From assembly GCA_944990035.1 (NCBI GenBank), contig CALYLX010000035.1, forward strand, positions 310,001-374,000: a stretch of DNA of 64,000 nt, written 5' to 3'. This document shows, one piece after another, positions 12,037 through 24,708 of this stretch. Under the pieces are notes generated by a model. The model searched no databases. It was not told where the DNA came from and worked only from the letters and a program-made list of their open reading frames with translations. A program made the position numbers and the translations under genes. Within the stretch, counting starts at the first letter, position 1. Each line of letters opens with the position of its first letter. The DNA is from Clitopilus passeckerianus (taxonomy: Eukaryota; Basidiomycota; Agaricomycetes; Agaricales; Entolomataceae).

Positions 12037-14233
12037 GATATGAAAGAATCCCGCTGGCTTTTAACGGATATCAGGAGAATGAACCGTTAACACGGGGCCA
12101 GATGTTGCCAGCTATGTCGGTACTGCGACGGTTTGGGTGGGTGTTGATGTAGCACTGCCTCGTCGTTTGGTCCCTCCACGCTGTCCCGGCGATAATAGAA
12201 GTTACAGTCCTCCGCGTCTCCTCGCCGTAGGTCAATGACTTGGCCTAATTGGCAGAGATTTACGAAATTTGGGAATTCGGCCTCCTGGCGGATGAGGGTA
12301 AGGTTCGTCGCCAACTGGTCTGAAGGCCGTGTGACAGCGGAGTCTCAATCGTTGATGCACTCGTCGTCGTCGTCGCCGACGATGACCAACTACTATACGA
12401 CGACTAAGTACATGAGAGAACATCGTGGTTGTGGATAAAAGATAGTATAGAGCTTCAGGAACCGAGCTCGCCGCCTCCAATCCAAGATTCGAAGGTCCGA
12501 TTCGGTTTCCATGCTATCGCCCTCCCTTCAAGCACCTGTCGCCCGCGAATCACGACCTATCAGAATTAAGAATCCAATAGAGTGCATCATATTGCCCGCA
12601 AACATCTATCAGCTGCCCATGTATACACGTACTTATCATCTTGGGGAGGAATCTACGATCGTCCCCATAATGGTCACCACCAAAATTCCTTGGCTCGGCA
12701 ACCCTTTCCTTTTTGCGTCCGAAAGTGCTCGCACCCAGGTCTAAAATTGTCTTCATGATCGTGCTTGAATTTGCTCGGTGCCTTGCCTGCGGGGCGCCTC
12801 ACACACTTAAACGGCTGGACTGCACTCGATATGTAGAATGCCGTTGATGCCTATATCAATACAACCGGGCTTCTGGACCGTAAATCTGCTAATCGTTGCG
12901 TAACCGACATATCTTTCTCACTTGATCCCCTGTGATGCACATGGGAACTAGAATCATCGTCATTCTCCTCGTTTCGTGTGGGATAGCGTCTCGACCCGGT
13001 TCTCTGTACACAGTAGAGCAAAAGAACCCGTAGATCCTAGTTTCAGTCCTGAGAAGATTTCATTTAGGCCAACCGCATGGCTGTCGCATAGACGGTTCTG
13101 CTTGGGGCATCTCTTTCTTCGTGTTCACCTGGCTAAATCCTACCAATCTAACTTTGATATGGATCATAAGGTTTACCACTGATGTCTGGCGCAATCCTGC
13201 GTCAGCATGACGAGAAGATCAGGCTTTGCCTTACTTGCACCGATGCTAGCACTCCAAAAGCTCAAACACAATACTCCTTGACAAGCATGCAGTCTCGCGA
13301 CCACGTCGGTCAATCTAGAATACACCTTGATGGGTTGTGTATACCATACGGCGGTTGTCCGAGGACTGCGATAAGAGACCAGGGTTTCAAATATCCTTCT
13401 TCGATCGAGTATCCTCCTCCTCAGCCCTGCTGATGAATGCTTGTGATGCCAAAATCCAGGAGAGCAACTCTTGGGTAAAACAACCAGCGCTCAGAAAGAG
13501 ATCAGGAGAGAGGGCCTAACGGAAACAAAACTTATATGCAACGACGATCCGACCAGGGCAACCACAGACCGAACCTGCGCCATTTTTTCATTTCCTTATC
13601 GGCTCATGTAATTAGCCCCTGAACGTCAAGACATTGCTCTAACTTGCATTTGCTATGTGTCGGTTTGACACGCTACTGTGAACAATGGTTTAGACAATTG
13701 GGTATGTATGACAACTTTTCTTGAACTTGGCGTTGGTTGCCTCCAAACTTCCTCCGCCGAAATTATATCTCATGATCCCCCTTGAGGATCCTTGCAATAT
13801 TCGGAACCTATACTCTCAGGGATCACTAGGGCGTAGGTGTCATACGTATACTTCATTTCCTTATTTCTCCGACCTCACCAGGTCTACTAGTTGGAAGGGA
13901 TTCCCATCTTCCCCGGAAGCTGGAAGTTGTGACATGGACCCGCACGCCTGCCCTGAAGTGAGCGGGATCGCCCGAGGTCACGTGGATCAACGCGTCCACT
14001 AAGTTTTCGGCTTCCGCGACCGAAAGTACTCATGTTTGCTTCAAGTTCCGCTCTTGGAATTGACAAGTACCGCGTCTTCAATTCGGTCGGCGCAGTATTC
14101 AATTCTGGCGCAGCATGTTTGTGTTATGCGCTCAAAATGTGTTTGAATTACTAGTATACAATACATTCGAAATAAATGGTCAGGTACACACTAAAGCCTC
14201 CGCACCCAACACGAAACTCAATGAATCACGAAC
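12037..14233. other. 2.2-kb stretch without a recognised gene
   Basis: Upstream of the Gln-rich gene and downstream of the first MFS gene. The part next to 12036 must hold the promoter of the Gln-rich gene. Small open frames (for example 12087-12314 minus and 12976-13182 plus) show no domain and no exon chain. At 14145-14170 a sequence containing actagtatacaatacattcg recurs downstream of every A-type transporter in the array, marking the edge of the repeated unit. Confidence 0.45.
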
Positions 14234-16188
14234 TCACGAATTCATTGACGCAGTCCCTTGCGACGATACTTCTGCGTCAGAAGGGGAGGGTTCTAAGTCA
14301 CGTTGCTTTCGATGGAGCATAATGCTCGTCGTCAAGAAGAGTAAGCTTCCAAGGGCGCAAGCGAGCTGCACGCCATGTTAGCAACCCATCCCTATCAATT
14401 GCTAGGATAACTCACCCCGCTAAATACCGCCGGGCGCCACCAAACATAGGACTCTCCGAGAGCAGCACCTTGAATTGGTCCACCTGAATACAAAGGACGT
14501 CAGCACTTCATTGGCTCCATGAATGATATTAAAACATACCGAGAAGGAGTCCGACCCCAACGAAAGTAAGGCCGATTCCCATTCTGAGGCTGCAAGAATA
14601 ATTAGAACAACGGCATGAATCAACGGGGATGTCGTGAGATTTAACCCAAGTTCTGTTTGATCCTCTGATAAGAGTGCGAAGAAGGGTGCTTCAAGAGCAA
14701 TATCTTTTAAGGCGTACATGTCCAGGTAAGCACGGTGGCTGGAGATAAGATCCTGTGTGCACTCACATATCCCAGTAAAGAATCCATATAATACAGCAAT
14801 CGATACAATGCCTGGTATACCCTTGACGCCCGTCATGCCAAAGACGACGAACGCACAACATGCTGTTGACATCGTGATCAGCTTAGCTGTATCGGACTTG
14901 CGGGCTACCAAGCCAATGAGAATACGGCCTATGAAGCTTGCGGCACTAAGGATCACGGGCTGCGATAATGGTCAGGAAGAGGGTGAGGAACATAGCAGTA
15001 AAAGGTGTGACTCACAATATAGAAGGAAAAGCCTTTGCTGAGGCCATGCTTAATGGCATCGAGCTGTAAGAAGAACAGTGGAAAGCTGTATCCTAGGGAG
15101 AAGCAGAAACCCCTGTTGCTAGTCAACAAACGGGATACCAGACAATCACAAAATGGAAACTGTATGACTTACCCCACGATCGTGGCAACGTACGCTTTGT
15201 CTTTGCAGAATTTCTCGAGGCAGACTCCGAGACTCAGAGGAGTTGACTTGCTGGGTTTGATACGCATCAGACTGCAAGCGACCACAAGCAAAAGAGTGAC
15301 AATTCCCGCAAGCAGGCGAGTCCCATTCGCAAACCCGAGCCTTCCATTAAGTGTGTTGTTCATCACAATAGGGTGCACCATTGCGCCGAAAGGTGCCCCC
15401 GAAGCTGCGATGCTCATCGCCAGAGTCCTCTTCCGTTTGAAATGATGTGACATGATTGCGAAGCTTGGGACATACATTGCCCCAGTTCCAAGACCAAGGC
15501 CCAGACCTTGAGTCAAAAGAATCTAGGTACAGTAAGAAAACTGTTCAGCTGATGCCGAAAAGGGATAGGATATCGTTTACCTGATAGAAGCGATTGGGTT
15601 GTGCCAGAGACAACATGAAGAGCGAAATGGAGGAAAGAATTGATCCTCCAATCATGAGATGGTAGCTAGAATAATTACTGAGTCTGGAGCGTCGGGTTGA
15701 AGCAACCAGCAGACAGCTTACAAGTAACCTCGGTCATGCAGCCTTCCACCAAGCAATCCAATTACCGTGCCTAGGCAGCCGTTCAAACTACCGATCCACG
15801 CAATATCAGACGGTGTGCTATTCGTGAGATACACTCGTGTGTAGAAGTCTGTCGTCGACGTCAGTCCTCAGCCGGAGAACTTATCCGGTGAGAAGTTCTC
15901 ACCTTGATAAACGCCGTAGGAGTTCGACAACCTACATGGAGGTCGATCAGTCGATGGTTCTTGGTATTATCGTCGAATTATCATACCCAAAACCACAGAA
16001 CTGTACGAGAAATCTGCAGGTGTGGTGATAAGGTCTCAACGTTCATATAACATGCGACGAGAGTTCACATACGCTCCGAGGACGGCTGCCCAACCTGCCC
16101 AGCCACCTTCAGTAGGTGGCATCTCGTCGGATTTTGCATCATCCAGGGAAGAACGCGAGTCAGTGTGTTGGGTTTCTACCTTTTCCAT
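14234..16188 (-). CDS. MFS monocarboxylate-type transporter, array copy A1
   Basis: Member of the major facilitator superfamily, SLC16/MCT-like branch (yeast Mch family), predicted plasma- or organelle-membrane transporter with 12 membrane spans. Twelve exons: 16188-16073, 16013-15987, 15931-15903, 15848-15722, 15665-15581, 15522-15173, 15112-15016, 14959-14767, 14703-14646, 14589-14540, 14483-14416, 14365-14234. They sum to 443 residues without a break. The N-terminus carries the MCT signature EGGWAGW before span 1. GRLHDRGY lies in the span 2-3 loop, QGLGLGLGTGAMYVPS in span 4 and SHHFKRKRTLAM in the following loop. The C-terminal cytosolic tail (HRKQRDLEPSPS) is short. Substrate cannot be read from sequence; monocarboxylates, riboflavin or small organic acids are known in the family. 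Closest relatives are copies A2 and A3 next door. Confidence 0.93.
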
Positions 16189-16529
16189 TGCAATCAAGTT
16201 TAATCAGCAAGTAAGCAGGAAAATTGCTCAGAGAGGCTGCGCTCTTGCTTATAGCTACTCCTCTCTTCGGTTTAAAGACGCTGACAGCCCTACAGATTGA
16301 TAGCGAGAAGGATGCACTCCAATTATTCGGCTCATAGCCAAAGCTTCGAAAACAACGGGACAAGACAGACTTGCCCGAACTGAAAGGAGGGTCAATGTTA
16401 GGTGAGATTGCCAGTGCCTAGACAATAGCATATGGTTTGATGACGAACGCATCCAATAGAGCCAGGTTTGAAGGTGTCTTCAAGGTGACATCTTCATCTG
16501 ACGTTCTGAGTGACAAACTTCGTCTCCGA

Positions 16530-17000
16530 GCCGAGATACTCCAACTATAAGCACATTCCCACCAGACCGAGTCCAGCCCATCCGCATCGTCGACTGCACA
16601 CAGCTTCAGGATCTTTTTCATCCGTCCCGACTTCCGGTGGAGATATTGAACTTTGTTCCAACGTTTGCTGGCGGCGACTTCCTCGATGTCGTAAGACGTT
16701 CAGGACCAGACATAGAAGATAGCGACAAAGACGACGCCCATGACTGTCTTGATCCCCATCGTGACGGATATCAGGATGGAGCCGCATGTAGTTGCGATCA
16801 TGACTGTGGTGCCCACAATGAATCTGGGCACGAAGTAACTGGCGGCAGTTGGCCCATAACACTACATGCCAACAACTACATGCCCCAACGGTCACAAGCC
16901 GGCTGGCTGATGGCAGTAAAAGAATGTCGTACTTCGGCTTCCGCGACCTTAAAAACTCAGGTTCTTGAATCGAATAGCACAACTACTTCAGTTCGGTCGG
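16530..17000 (-). pseudogene. Relic B1 of a B-type MFS transporter
   Basis: Only the 3' part of a B-type gene remains. Reading on the minus strand, a degenerate exon-8 segment (MIATTCGS, TVMGVVFVAIFY) runs directly, near 16705, into the last-exon segment LNVLRHR followed by SISPPEVGTDEKDPEAV. The intact B gene at 22705-24708 has three further exons between these two parts, so an internal deletion has fused them. Exons 1-7 are absent. The frame also shifts within the exon-8 part. Intact-looking A genes flank it on both sides. Confidence 0.82.
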
Positions 17001-17135
17001 CACTATATTCAGTTCTGCCATTTCTCATTTGTTATTCGAGGTCACATTTTGTTTGACTTGAATTACTAGTATACATTCGAACTAAAGGATTAGGTACCAT
17101 CTAAGGCCTCCGCGCCCAACAAGAAACTAAATGTA

Positions 17136-19092
17136 TCACGAAATCATTGACGCAGGCCCTTGTTCTCCCCCTTGCGACAAGACTTCAGTGTCAGAAGGGG
17201 AAGACTTTAAGTCACGTTGCTTTCGATGGAGCATAAAGCTCGTTGTCAAGAATAGTATACTCGCCAAAACGCAAGCCAGCTGCATGCAACGTTAGCACAT
17301 CACCCCTCTCAATCGATAGGAAAGCTCACCCCACTAAAGACTGCCGGCCGCCACCATACGTAGGATTCTCCGAGAGCCGCACCGTGAATAGGTCCGCCTG
17401 AATACGAAGGATGTCAGAATCCCGTTAGCCTTTTGAGTGATATTAGAGAATACCAAGAAGAAGCCCAAACCCAACGAAAGTCAGTCCAATTCCCATCCTG
17501 AGGCTGCAGATATGGTGAGAGCTAAAGGATGAGTTATTGAGTACATATCGCGAGACTTACCCGATTTCTGTTTGGTCCTCCGATAAGAGAGCCAAGAAAG
17601 GGGCTAGAAGAGCCATATCTTTGGAGGTACACATGTGAAGGTCAGAGCGGTAGCTGAAGATAAGACCTTGTGTGTACGCACATATCCCAGCGAAGAATCC
17701 ATACAGTACAGCGATTGATACGATGCCTGGTATTCCTTTGACGCCAGTCATGCCAAAGATGACGAACGCGCAACATGTTGTTGACATCGTGACCAGCTTA
17801 GCTGTATCGAACTTGTGAACTACCAAACCAGTGAGAATGCGACCAATAAAACTTGCGGCACTAAGGATCACGAGCTGTGACAATGGTCAGGAAGAGAGAT
17901 ATAACGGTGAAAGGCGTAACTCACTATGTAGAAGGCAAAATCCTTGCTGAGGCCATGCTTAATGGCATCGAGCTGCAAGAAGAATAGCGGAAAGTTGTAT
18001 GCTAGGCAGAAGCAGAAACACCTGTCGCTCGTCAAAAAACCAACTACAAGAGAACTACAATGGGAATGTTTGGCTCACCCTATGACCACGACAACGTACG
18101 CTTTATCTTTGCAGAATTTCTTGAGGCAAACTCCGAGCCTTAGAGGAGCTTTCTCGCTTGGCTTCGTACGCATCAGACTGCAGGCGATCACAAGCAGAAG
18201 AGTGACAATGCTTGCAAGCAGACGAGTCCCGTTCGCAAACCCAAGCCTTCCATTAAGTGTGTTGTTCATTACTATAGGGTGCACCATTGCACCAAAGGGT
18301 GCCCCCGAAGCCACGATAGTCATCGCCAGAGTCCTCTTCCGTTTGAAATGATGTGACGTGATTGCGAAGCTTGGGACATACATTGCCCCAGTTCCGAGAC
18401 CAAGGCCGAGACCTTGAGTCAAAAGGATCTGAGTGCAACAGCAAAACTACTCAGCCGACACCGACGAGATGTAAGATTTTGCTCACCTGATAGAAGCAAT
18501 TGGGCTGAGCCAAGGACAGCATGAAGAGCGAGAAGGAAGAAAGAACCGATCCTCCAATCATGAGATGGTAACTAGATTAGTCGCTGAGTCTGGGCCTAGG
18601 GTTAAGGGAACGAGCAGGCTGCTTACAAGTAACCTCGGTCATGCAACCTTCCAGCAAGCAAACCAACGACCGAGCCAAGACAGCCATTCAGACTACCAAT
18701 CCACGCAATGGTTGACGGTGTGCTGTTTGTCAGATACACTCGTGTGTAATAATCTGTCGTCGATATCAGTCCTGTAGAGGTTATCCGATAAGAAGTTCGC
18801 ACCTTGAAAAACCCCGTAGGATGTCGACAGCCTACAGTGAAGTTAATCAGTATATGGAGTTCGGTGCTATCAAATCGCCAATACCCGAAACCGCAGAACT
18901 GCACAAGAAATCTGCGGGAGTAATGAGTCAGATAAGGTACCGATGCCCATGTTACATTCGACGGGAGTTGACATACGCTCCCAGAACAGCTGCCCAACCT
19001 ACCCAACCCCCTTCAATAGGTATTATTTCGTCGGATTTTGCGTCATTCAGGGAGGAACGTGAGTCTGTCTGTTGTGTCTCCGCCTTTTCCAT
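17136..19092 (-). CDS. MFS monocarboxylate-type transporter, array copy A2
   Basis: Second A-type copy with the same twelve-exon layout as A1, about 447 residues. All splice borders and phases were followed and no stop or frameshift was found. It starts MEKAETQQTDSRSS. The MCT signature reads EGGWVGW, and the span 4 segment QGLGLGLGTGAMYVPSFAI and the motif SHHFKRKRTLAM are preserved. The tail HRKQRDLKSSPSDTEVLS is slightly longer than in A1. The largest exon (18422-18073) differs from A1 mainly by conservative changes such as MTIVASG for MSIAASG. High similarity in introns and in the 3' flank as well as in exons indicates recent segmental duplication, not old paralogy. Substrate unknown. If the copies are expressed together, dosage could be their benefit. 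Confidence 0.92.
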
Positions 19093-19449
19093 CGCAGTCG
19101 GGTTGAATCAGCAAGCAAGAGAAAAAATTGCTCAGTGAGGCTCCGCTCCAGCTTATAGCAGGTCATCTCTTCGGTTCAACGAGACTGACAGGCCCAGAGA
19201 GAAGGATATGCTCCATCTGTTCGGTTCATGGCCGGAGCTTCGAAAGCGATGGGTTAAACAGACTCGCCCGGACGTAGAAGCATCTCGTGGCTTTAGGAAG
19301 CCAATGTCGGTTGAGATTGCCAGTGTCTAGATAAATGGTAGGAGGCAGTCCGTAACGTGTACTTTGATCACAAACGCATCCAATAGAGCCGGATCTGAAG
19401 TGACATCTCGGTGACAAAATTCGCCTCCGAGGTATACGGTACCAAGATA

Positions 19450-20100
19450 AAGGCACTTCCATCGTACTGGCACCGGCCCATCTTCATTTCGACTTCTGAC
19501 GGGCGGAGATATTGAACCTTCTTCCAACTTCTGCTGGCGACATTTTCGATGGCATGGGGCATTCATGACAAGGTGGCCGATCCACAGAGTCCTGTCAGCC
19601 TCCGGGAAGCTCAGCATGATCAATGAGAGAGAGAGAGAAAGTGTGTACCGCGCGTTTACTAGCTACCAATTCCCATCCGCATGCTGCAAGTAATTGTCAG
19701 GTCGGACCAAAGTCCAGGCTACGACACGAAAGGAAGTCACGACCCCAATTTCTGACATGTTGTCAGAAAGCACAGCGCCGCGTATAATGGTGCGATGAAT
19801 GCAATGTCTGCCCAGGGAATCAAGTCAACGTCGCGAGTAGCAGATCACGCATAAAAGTCGAGCAACACTTATCATTTTACACATCCCGCGAAAAGCCGCA
19901 AAAGATAGCGACGAAGACGACGCTCACGTTGTCTTCATCCCAATCATGCCGAATATCACGATGGAACTGCATGTAGTTCCGACCTTAACGCCCACATCCC
20001 ATCTGTGCACGAAGTAACTGGCGGCTAGACGCCCATGACGCTATATGCGCTGAGGATAACAAGCTAAATGCTGGCAGAAGAAGGTCGTACCGCGGCTTTC
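19450..20100 (-). pseudogene. Relic B2 of a B-type MFS transporter
   Basis: Sits between copies A2 and A3 in the same position as relic B1. It keeps a damaged last exon (KLEEGSISPP after a basic RHRK-like stretch) and recognisable pieces of exons 10, 9 and 8 up to about 20060. Exon 11 and exons 1-7 are missing. It is less compact than B1, so the two relics decayed by different deletions or at different times. Near 19626 a short GA microsatellite interrupts it. Confidence 0.78.
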
Positions 20101-20271
20101 GTGGCCTAAAGGACTTATACTCTTGAATTTGAGATCAAATATTCATTTCGGTCATTGCCATATTCGGTTCTGCCGTTTCTCATTTTCTATTCAAGGGCAT
20201 AATTTGTTTGACTTGAATTACTAGTATACAATACATTCGAACTACCACTGAAGCCTCCGCCCCAACACGAA

Positions 20272-22233
20272 TCACGAATTCCTTGAGGCAGTCCCCTGTT
20301 CGTCTCCTTGCGATAGCGCTTCAGTGTCAGAAGGCGAAGGCTTCAAGTCACGTCGTCTTCGGTGAAGTATAACGTTTGTCGTCAAGAACAGAACACTTGC
20401 CGAGACGCAAGCAAGCTGCATGCAACGTTAGCATCCCACCCCTCTCAATTGTGAGGATAACGCACCCCACTAAATACTGCCGGTCGCCACCAAACATAGG
20501 ATTCTCCAAGAGTTGCCCCGTGAATAGGTCCTCCTGAGTACGGACAATGTCAGTATTCATTTGCCCGATGGTGGTTTGAGAGCATACCAAGAAGAACTCC
20601 GCCGCCAAGGAAAGTCAGTCCAATTCCCACTCTGAGGCTGCAAGGGTGATCAGAGTTAAAGCAAGATTTCTGCGAAGGTCGCGAGACCTACCCGATTTCC
20701 ATTTGGTCCTCTGATAAGAGAACGAACAAGGGAGCTTGAAGAGCGAAATCTATTGACATTGGAATTGCGGGTGAGGAGGTAGCGAGAGACAAGACATTGG
20801 TATGCACTCACATATCCCAGAAAAGAATCCATACAATACAGCGATCGAGACGATGCCTGGTATCTCTTTGACCCCAATCATACCGAAGATGACGAACCCA
20901 CAACATGCCATTGACATCGTGACCAGCTTAGCTGTATCGAACTTGTGGACTAACAAACCGGTGAGAATACGCCCAATGAAACTTGCGGCACTAAGGATCA
21001 CAAGCTATGATGATGGTTAGGACAAGGAATATGGCGGTGAAGGATGTAACATACGATATAGAAGGCAAAATCTTTGCTCAGGCCATGCTTAATGGCATCG
21101 AGCTGCAAAAAGAACAGCGGAAAATTGTATGCTAGGCCGAAACAGAAACTCCTGTCAGTCATGAACACAAGGCTCAGCAAAACTAGAGAGGGTGTCTATG
21201 GCTTACCCTATGACCGCGACAACGTACGCTCTATCCTTGCAGAATCTCCTGAGGCAAACTCCGAGACTTAGAGGGGCTTTCTTGCTTGGCTTCGTACGCA
21301 TCAGACTGCAGGCAATTGCAAGTAGAAGTGTGACAATGCCAGCAAGCAAGCGAGTCCCACCCGCAAACCCGAGCCTTCCATTAAGTGTTTTGTTCATTAT
21401 AATAGGGTGCACCATTGCGCCGAAGGGTGCCCCTGAAGCCGCGATGCTCATCGCCAGAGTCCTCTTCCGTTTGAAATGATGTGACATGATTGCGAGGCTG
21501 GGAACATACATTGCCCCAGTTCCGAGACCAAGACCGAGACCTTGAGTCAAAAGGATCTGTGTGCAACAGGGAAAATATTCAGCTAACATCGGCGAGATGT
21601 AAGATTTTGTTCTTAATCACCTGGTAGAAGCAATTGGGCCGAGCCAAAGACAGCATGAAGAGCGAAAAAGAGGAAAGAACTGATCCTCCAATCATGAGAT
21701 GGTAGCTGGATTGGTCGCTGAGTCTGGAGCATACCGCGAACAGAACGAGTAGGCTGCTTACAAGTGACCTCGGTCATGCAACCTTCCAGCAAGCAAACCA
21801 CCGACCGAGCCCAGACAGCCATTCAAACTGCCGACCCACGCAATAGTAGATGGTGTGCTGTTCGTGAGATAAACTCGTGTGTAAAAATCTGCCGTCGATG
21901 TTAGGCCTGGCGAAGTTATCTGATCAAAAGCTCGCACCTTGAAAAACGCCGTAGGATATCCACATCCTACAGTGAAGTCGATCAGTATATAGATTCCGGT
22001 GCCAACGAATCATCAATACCCGAAACCGCAGAACTGCACGAGAAATCTACAGGAGGGATGAGTGAGCTAACGTCCCAACGCCAATGTTACATGCGACGGG
22101 AGTTGACATACGCCCCAAGAACGGCTGTCCAACCCGCCCAGCCGCCTTCAGAATCAAGAGGGGTCATCTCGTCGGATTTCGCGTCATCCAGGGAAGAATG
22201 TGAGTCTGTGGGTTGCGTTTCTGCCTTTCCCAT
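20272..22233 (-). CDS. MFS monocarboxylate-type transporter, array copy A3
   Basis: Third A-type copy, same twelve-exon layout, about 449 residues, two longer than A2 because of a small N-terminal insertion (MTPLDSEGGWAGW). All exon joints were followed in frame. Two donors are weaker than in the sister copies (GTGATT after exon 5, GTGCGT after exon 11). The span 4 motif QGLGLGLGTGAMYVPSLAI and SHHFKRKRTLAM are intact. One change stands out in the short third exon (GMWISYGVFQ against GLSNSYGVYQ in A1). The C-terminal tail HRRRRDLKPSPSDTEALS is more basic. It is directly followed upstream by the intact B gene, so this A3-B pair is the best model of the ancestral unit. Confidence 0.92.
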
Positions 22234-22704
22234 TGCAATAAGGTTGGGTCAGCAAGTAAGACAAACAACTGCTCGGAGGGGCTCTGCTACAGCTTATAGC
22301 TGCTCACCTCTTCGGTTCAATGATACTGACAGCCAGACAGCCCAGAGGGAAGGATGTACTTCATCTGTTCGGCTCATGATGGTCGAGGCTTCGAATGCAA
22401 GGGACAAGACTTACTCGCCCTACCAAGCAGATGCGTGCCTTTAGCGCAAATCGCGACGCACGGAATCGGTGGCATCTTGTACCTTTAAAAGGACCGATGT
22501 TGGTTGGTGTCTAGACGAATGGTACCAAACATCCGTAGCGTATGGTTTGATTGTCGTAAACACATCCAATAGAGTCAGGTTGGAAGGTGAACTCCTTCAT
22601 GTAACGTTGTAAGTGACAAAATTCATATCCGAGATCTACCGTACCGAGATAAAAAAAAAAACACTTCCACCTAACCTCCACCAGCCCATCCGCATATTCG
22701 ACGT
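22234..22704. other. Spacer between A3 and B, 0.5 kb
   Basis: Promoter side of A3 and 3' side of B. It contains a short A-run near 22656. It is alignable by eye with the spacers upstream of A1 (16300-16530) and A2 (19200-19450), as expected if the whole A-B unit was duplicated. Confidence 0.6.
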
Positions 22705-24708
22705 CTAGACAGCTTCAGGATCTTTTTCGTCGGTCCCGATTTCCGGCGGAGATATGGAACCTTCTTCTAACTTTTGCTGGTGACGTTTTCGATGCCGTAA
22801 GACGTTCATGACAAGATAAAGGCCCGATCCACAAAGTCCTGTCAGCTTGGGGAGGCTCAGTATGAATTACTCAATCAGAGAGAGAAGTGCGTACTGCGCT
22901 AAAGAGTGCTGGCCGCCACCACTGAAGCTCGTAGGGGTCGCCGAGAATGGCGCCATGGATAGGAGGGCCTATGAAACTTTAGTCAAGTGGATAGATCGGG
23001 GGAGCTCTGGGTTCTTACCAACTAAGACCCCAATACCTGCTACCGAGAGTCCTATTCCCATCCGCATACTACCAGCGATAGTCATGTCAGCTTAAAGTCC
23101 AGGCTAGGAAAAGAAGTCACCAACCCAAGCTCTGACATGTCGTCCGAAAGCGTAGCATATAGCGGCGCAATGAGTGCAATGTCTGCCAGAGAACTAAATA
23201 AGCGGAAGCAACAGGTCATACATTATCAATCGGGACTTACACATCCCACCAAAGAATCCGTAGAATATAGCCACGAAGACGACGCTCACGACTGTCTTGA
23301 TCCCTATCATGCCGAAGATCACGATAGAACTGCATGCAGTTGCGATCATGACCGTAATGCCCACATCCCATTTGTGCACGAAGTAACTGGCGGCCAGACG
23401 GCCCATGACGCTACATGCGCTGAGGATAACAAGCTGGCCGATGGCCGTCAGTGAATGTCGTCAGTGAAAGAAGCGAAATAAGACGAACTGCATAGAAGGC
23501 AAAGTTCTTGCTGAGATTGTGTGTGATGGCGTCGAGTTGGATGAAGAAGAGAGGGAATTGATATCCCAAGAAGTACATGAAAGACCTAAAAGCGAGATAT
23601 GAGCACCGACTTCATATCAAAGAAGGCCCGCTTACGCAAAATTTCCAGTCATATAAATCTTATCCCTCCCAAACTTCTTCAAGCATTGTCGAAGATCAAC
23701 TGGCGGAGGGGCCTGAGTTGAAGTCTTCGTCCGCATCAGCAGGCAAGAAATGATCAGCAGAACTGAGATCATCCCCGCTTCAACCCGGGTGGCGTTTGCA
23801 AAACCGAGCTTCCCGTTCAGCGTATTGTTGAGTAGAATGGGGTGAACAACCGCTCCTAGTGAGGACCCAGAAGCAACGAGACCCATTGCAAGGGCTCGTC
23901 TTCTCCGGAAGTGATGGGATATGACAGCGAGGCTGGGAACATACATAGCACCCGCGCCGATGCCCAGGCCAAGTCCTTGTGTCAGGAAGACCTAGTGGAG
24001 AGTCAGGAGTTAGACGACAGACAGCAGAATTTACGACTGGCTGACCTGATAAAAGTTGTTCGGTTTGCATAGGGACAGCATAAAGAGCGAGAATGAAGTG
24101 AGGATGGCGCCGCCATATATGAGGTGATAGCTGGATTCGTAAACGCGATGAGTCCAGAACAATGGAGCATTCGTCAAGCCACGTACAAGTATCCTCTATC
24201 GTAGAGTCGCCCTGCAAAGATTCCGGCTATTGATACGATGCAAGCATTTGTGCTTCCTACCCATCTGTGACAGAGTCAGAGCGGGACAAATTAAGGATAA
24301 ACTTCGCGTACGCGATTGTGGAGGCAGAGCTGTTCGTAATGTAGACGCGGACGTAATAGTCTGTGGCGGGATATTGGCCCTTTCATTCGATCAGGTACAC
24401 AGGGAGAATAACATACCTTGATAAACACCAAACGAGGTCGAGAATCTGAATGAATGGTAGCTGAGTATTGAATGAAGCTGGTCCTGCAACCTGAAGGCTT
24501 ACCCAAACCCACAGAACTGTGTCAAAAAGCTAGGCGATCTCAGAATACATCACTTGGCAGAAAAAGAGGGAAACACATACACGCCAAGAACGGTTGCCCA
24601 TCCACGCAGCCCACCCTCTTCAAACTCCTCGACTGGAGGATTCTGCGGCGTCACAGTCCTGCTATACACTTTCTCATCTGGCGTGATCGATTCGTCCTTG
24701 GTTGCCAT
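22705..24708 (-). CDS. MFS monocarboxylate-type transporter, B type (intact)
   Basis: Diverged paralogue of the A genes, about 450 residues, thirteen exons. It starts MATKDESITPDEKVYSR and the signature region reads EEGGLRGWATVLGV, so the first Trp of the MCT motif is replaced by Leu. Other landmarks: YVRVYITNSSAST, AGRLYDRGY, GAMYVPSLAVISHH, HHFRRRRALAMGL, a long exon 6 (about 24000-23634), WWRPALFSA and the tail NVLRHRKRHQQKLEEG. It has one intron more than A: the exon corresponding to A exon 4 is split near 24255-24310. All joints were followed in frame. The 3' end is the source of the decayed relics B1 and B2 between the A copies. Substrate unknown. Confidence 0.9.

Noticed and set aside
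15035..15445. Plus-strand frames recurring in each transporter copy (15035-15445, 17944-18351, 21074-21479)
   Set aside because: They repeat only because the transporters repeat. They run antisense to exons 6-7 and cross introns without conservation of their own.
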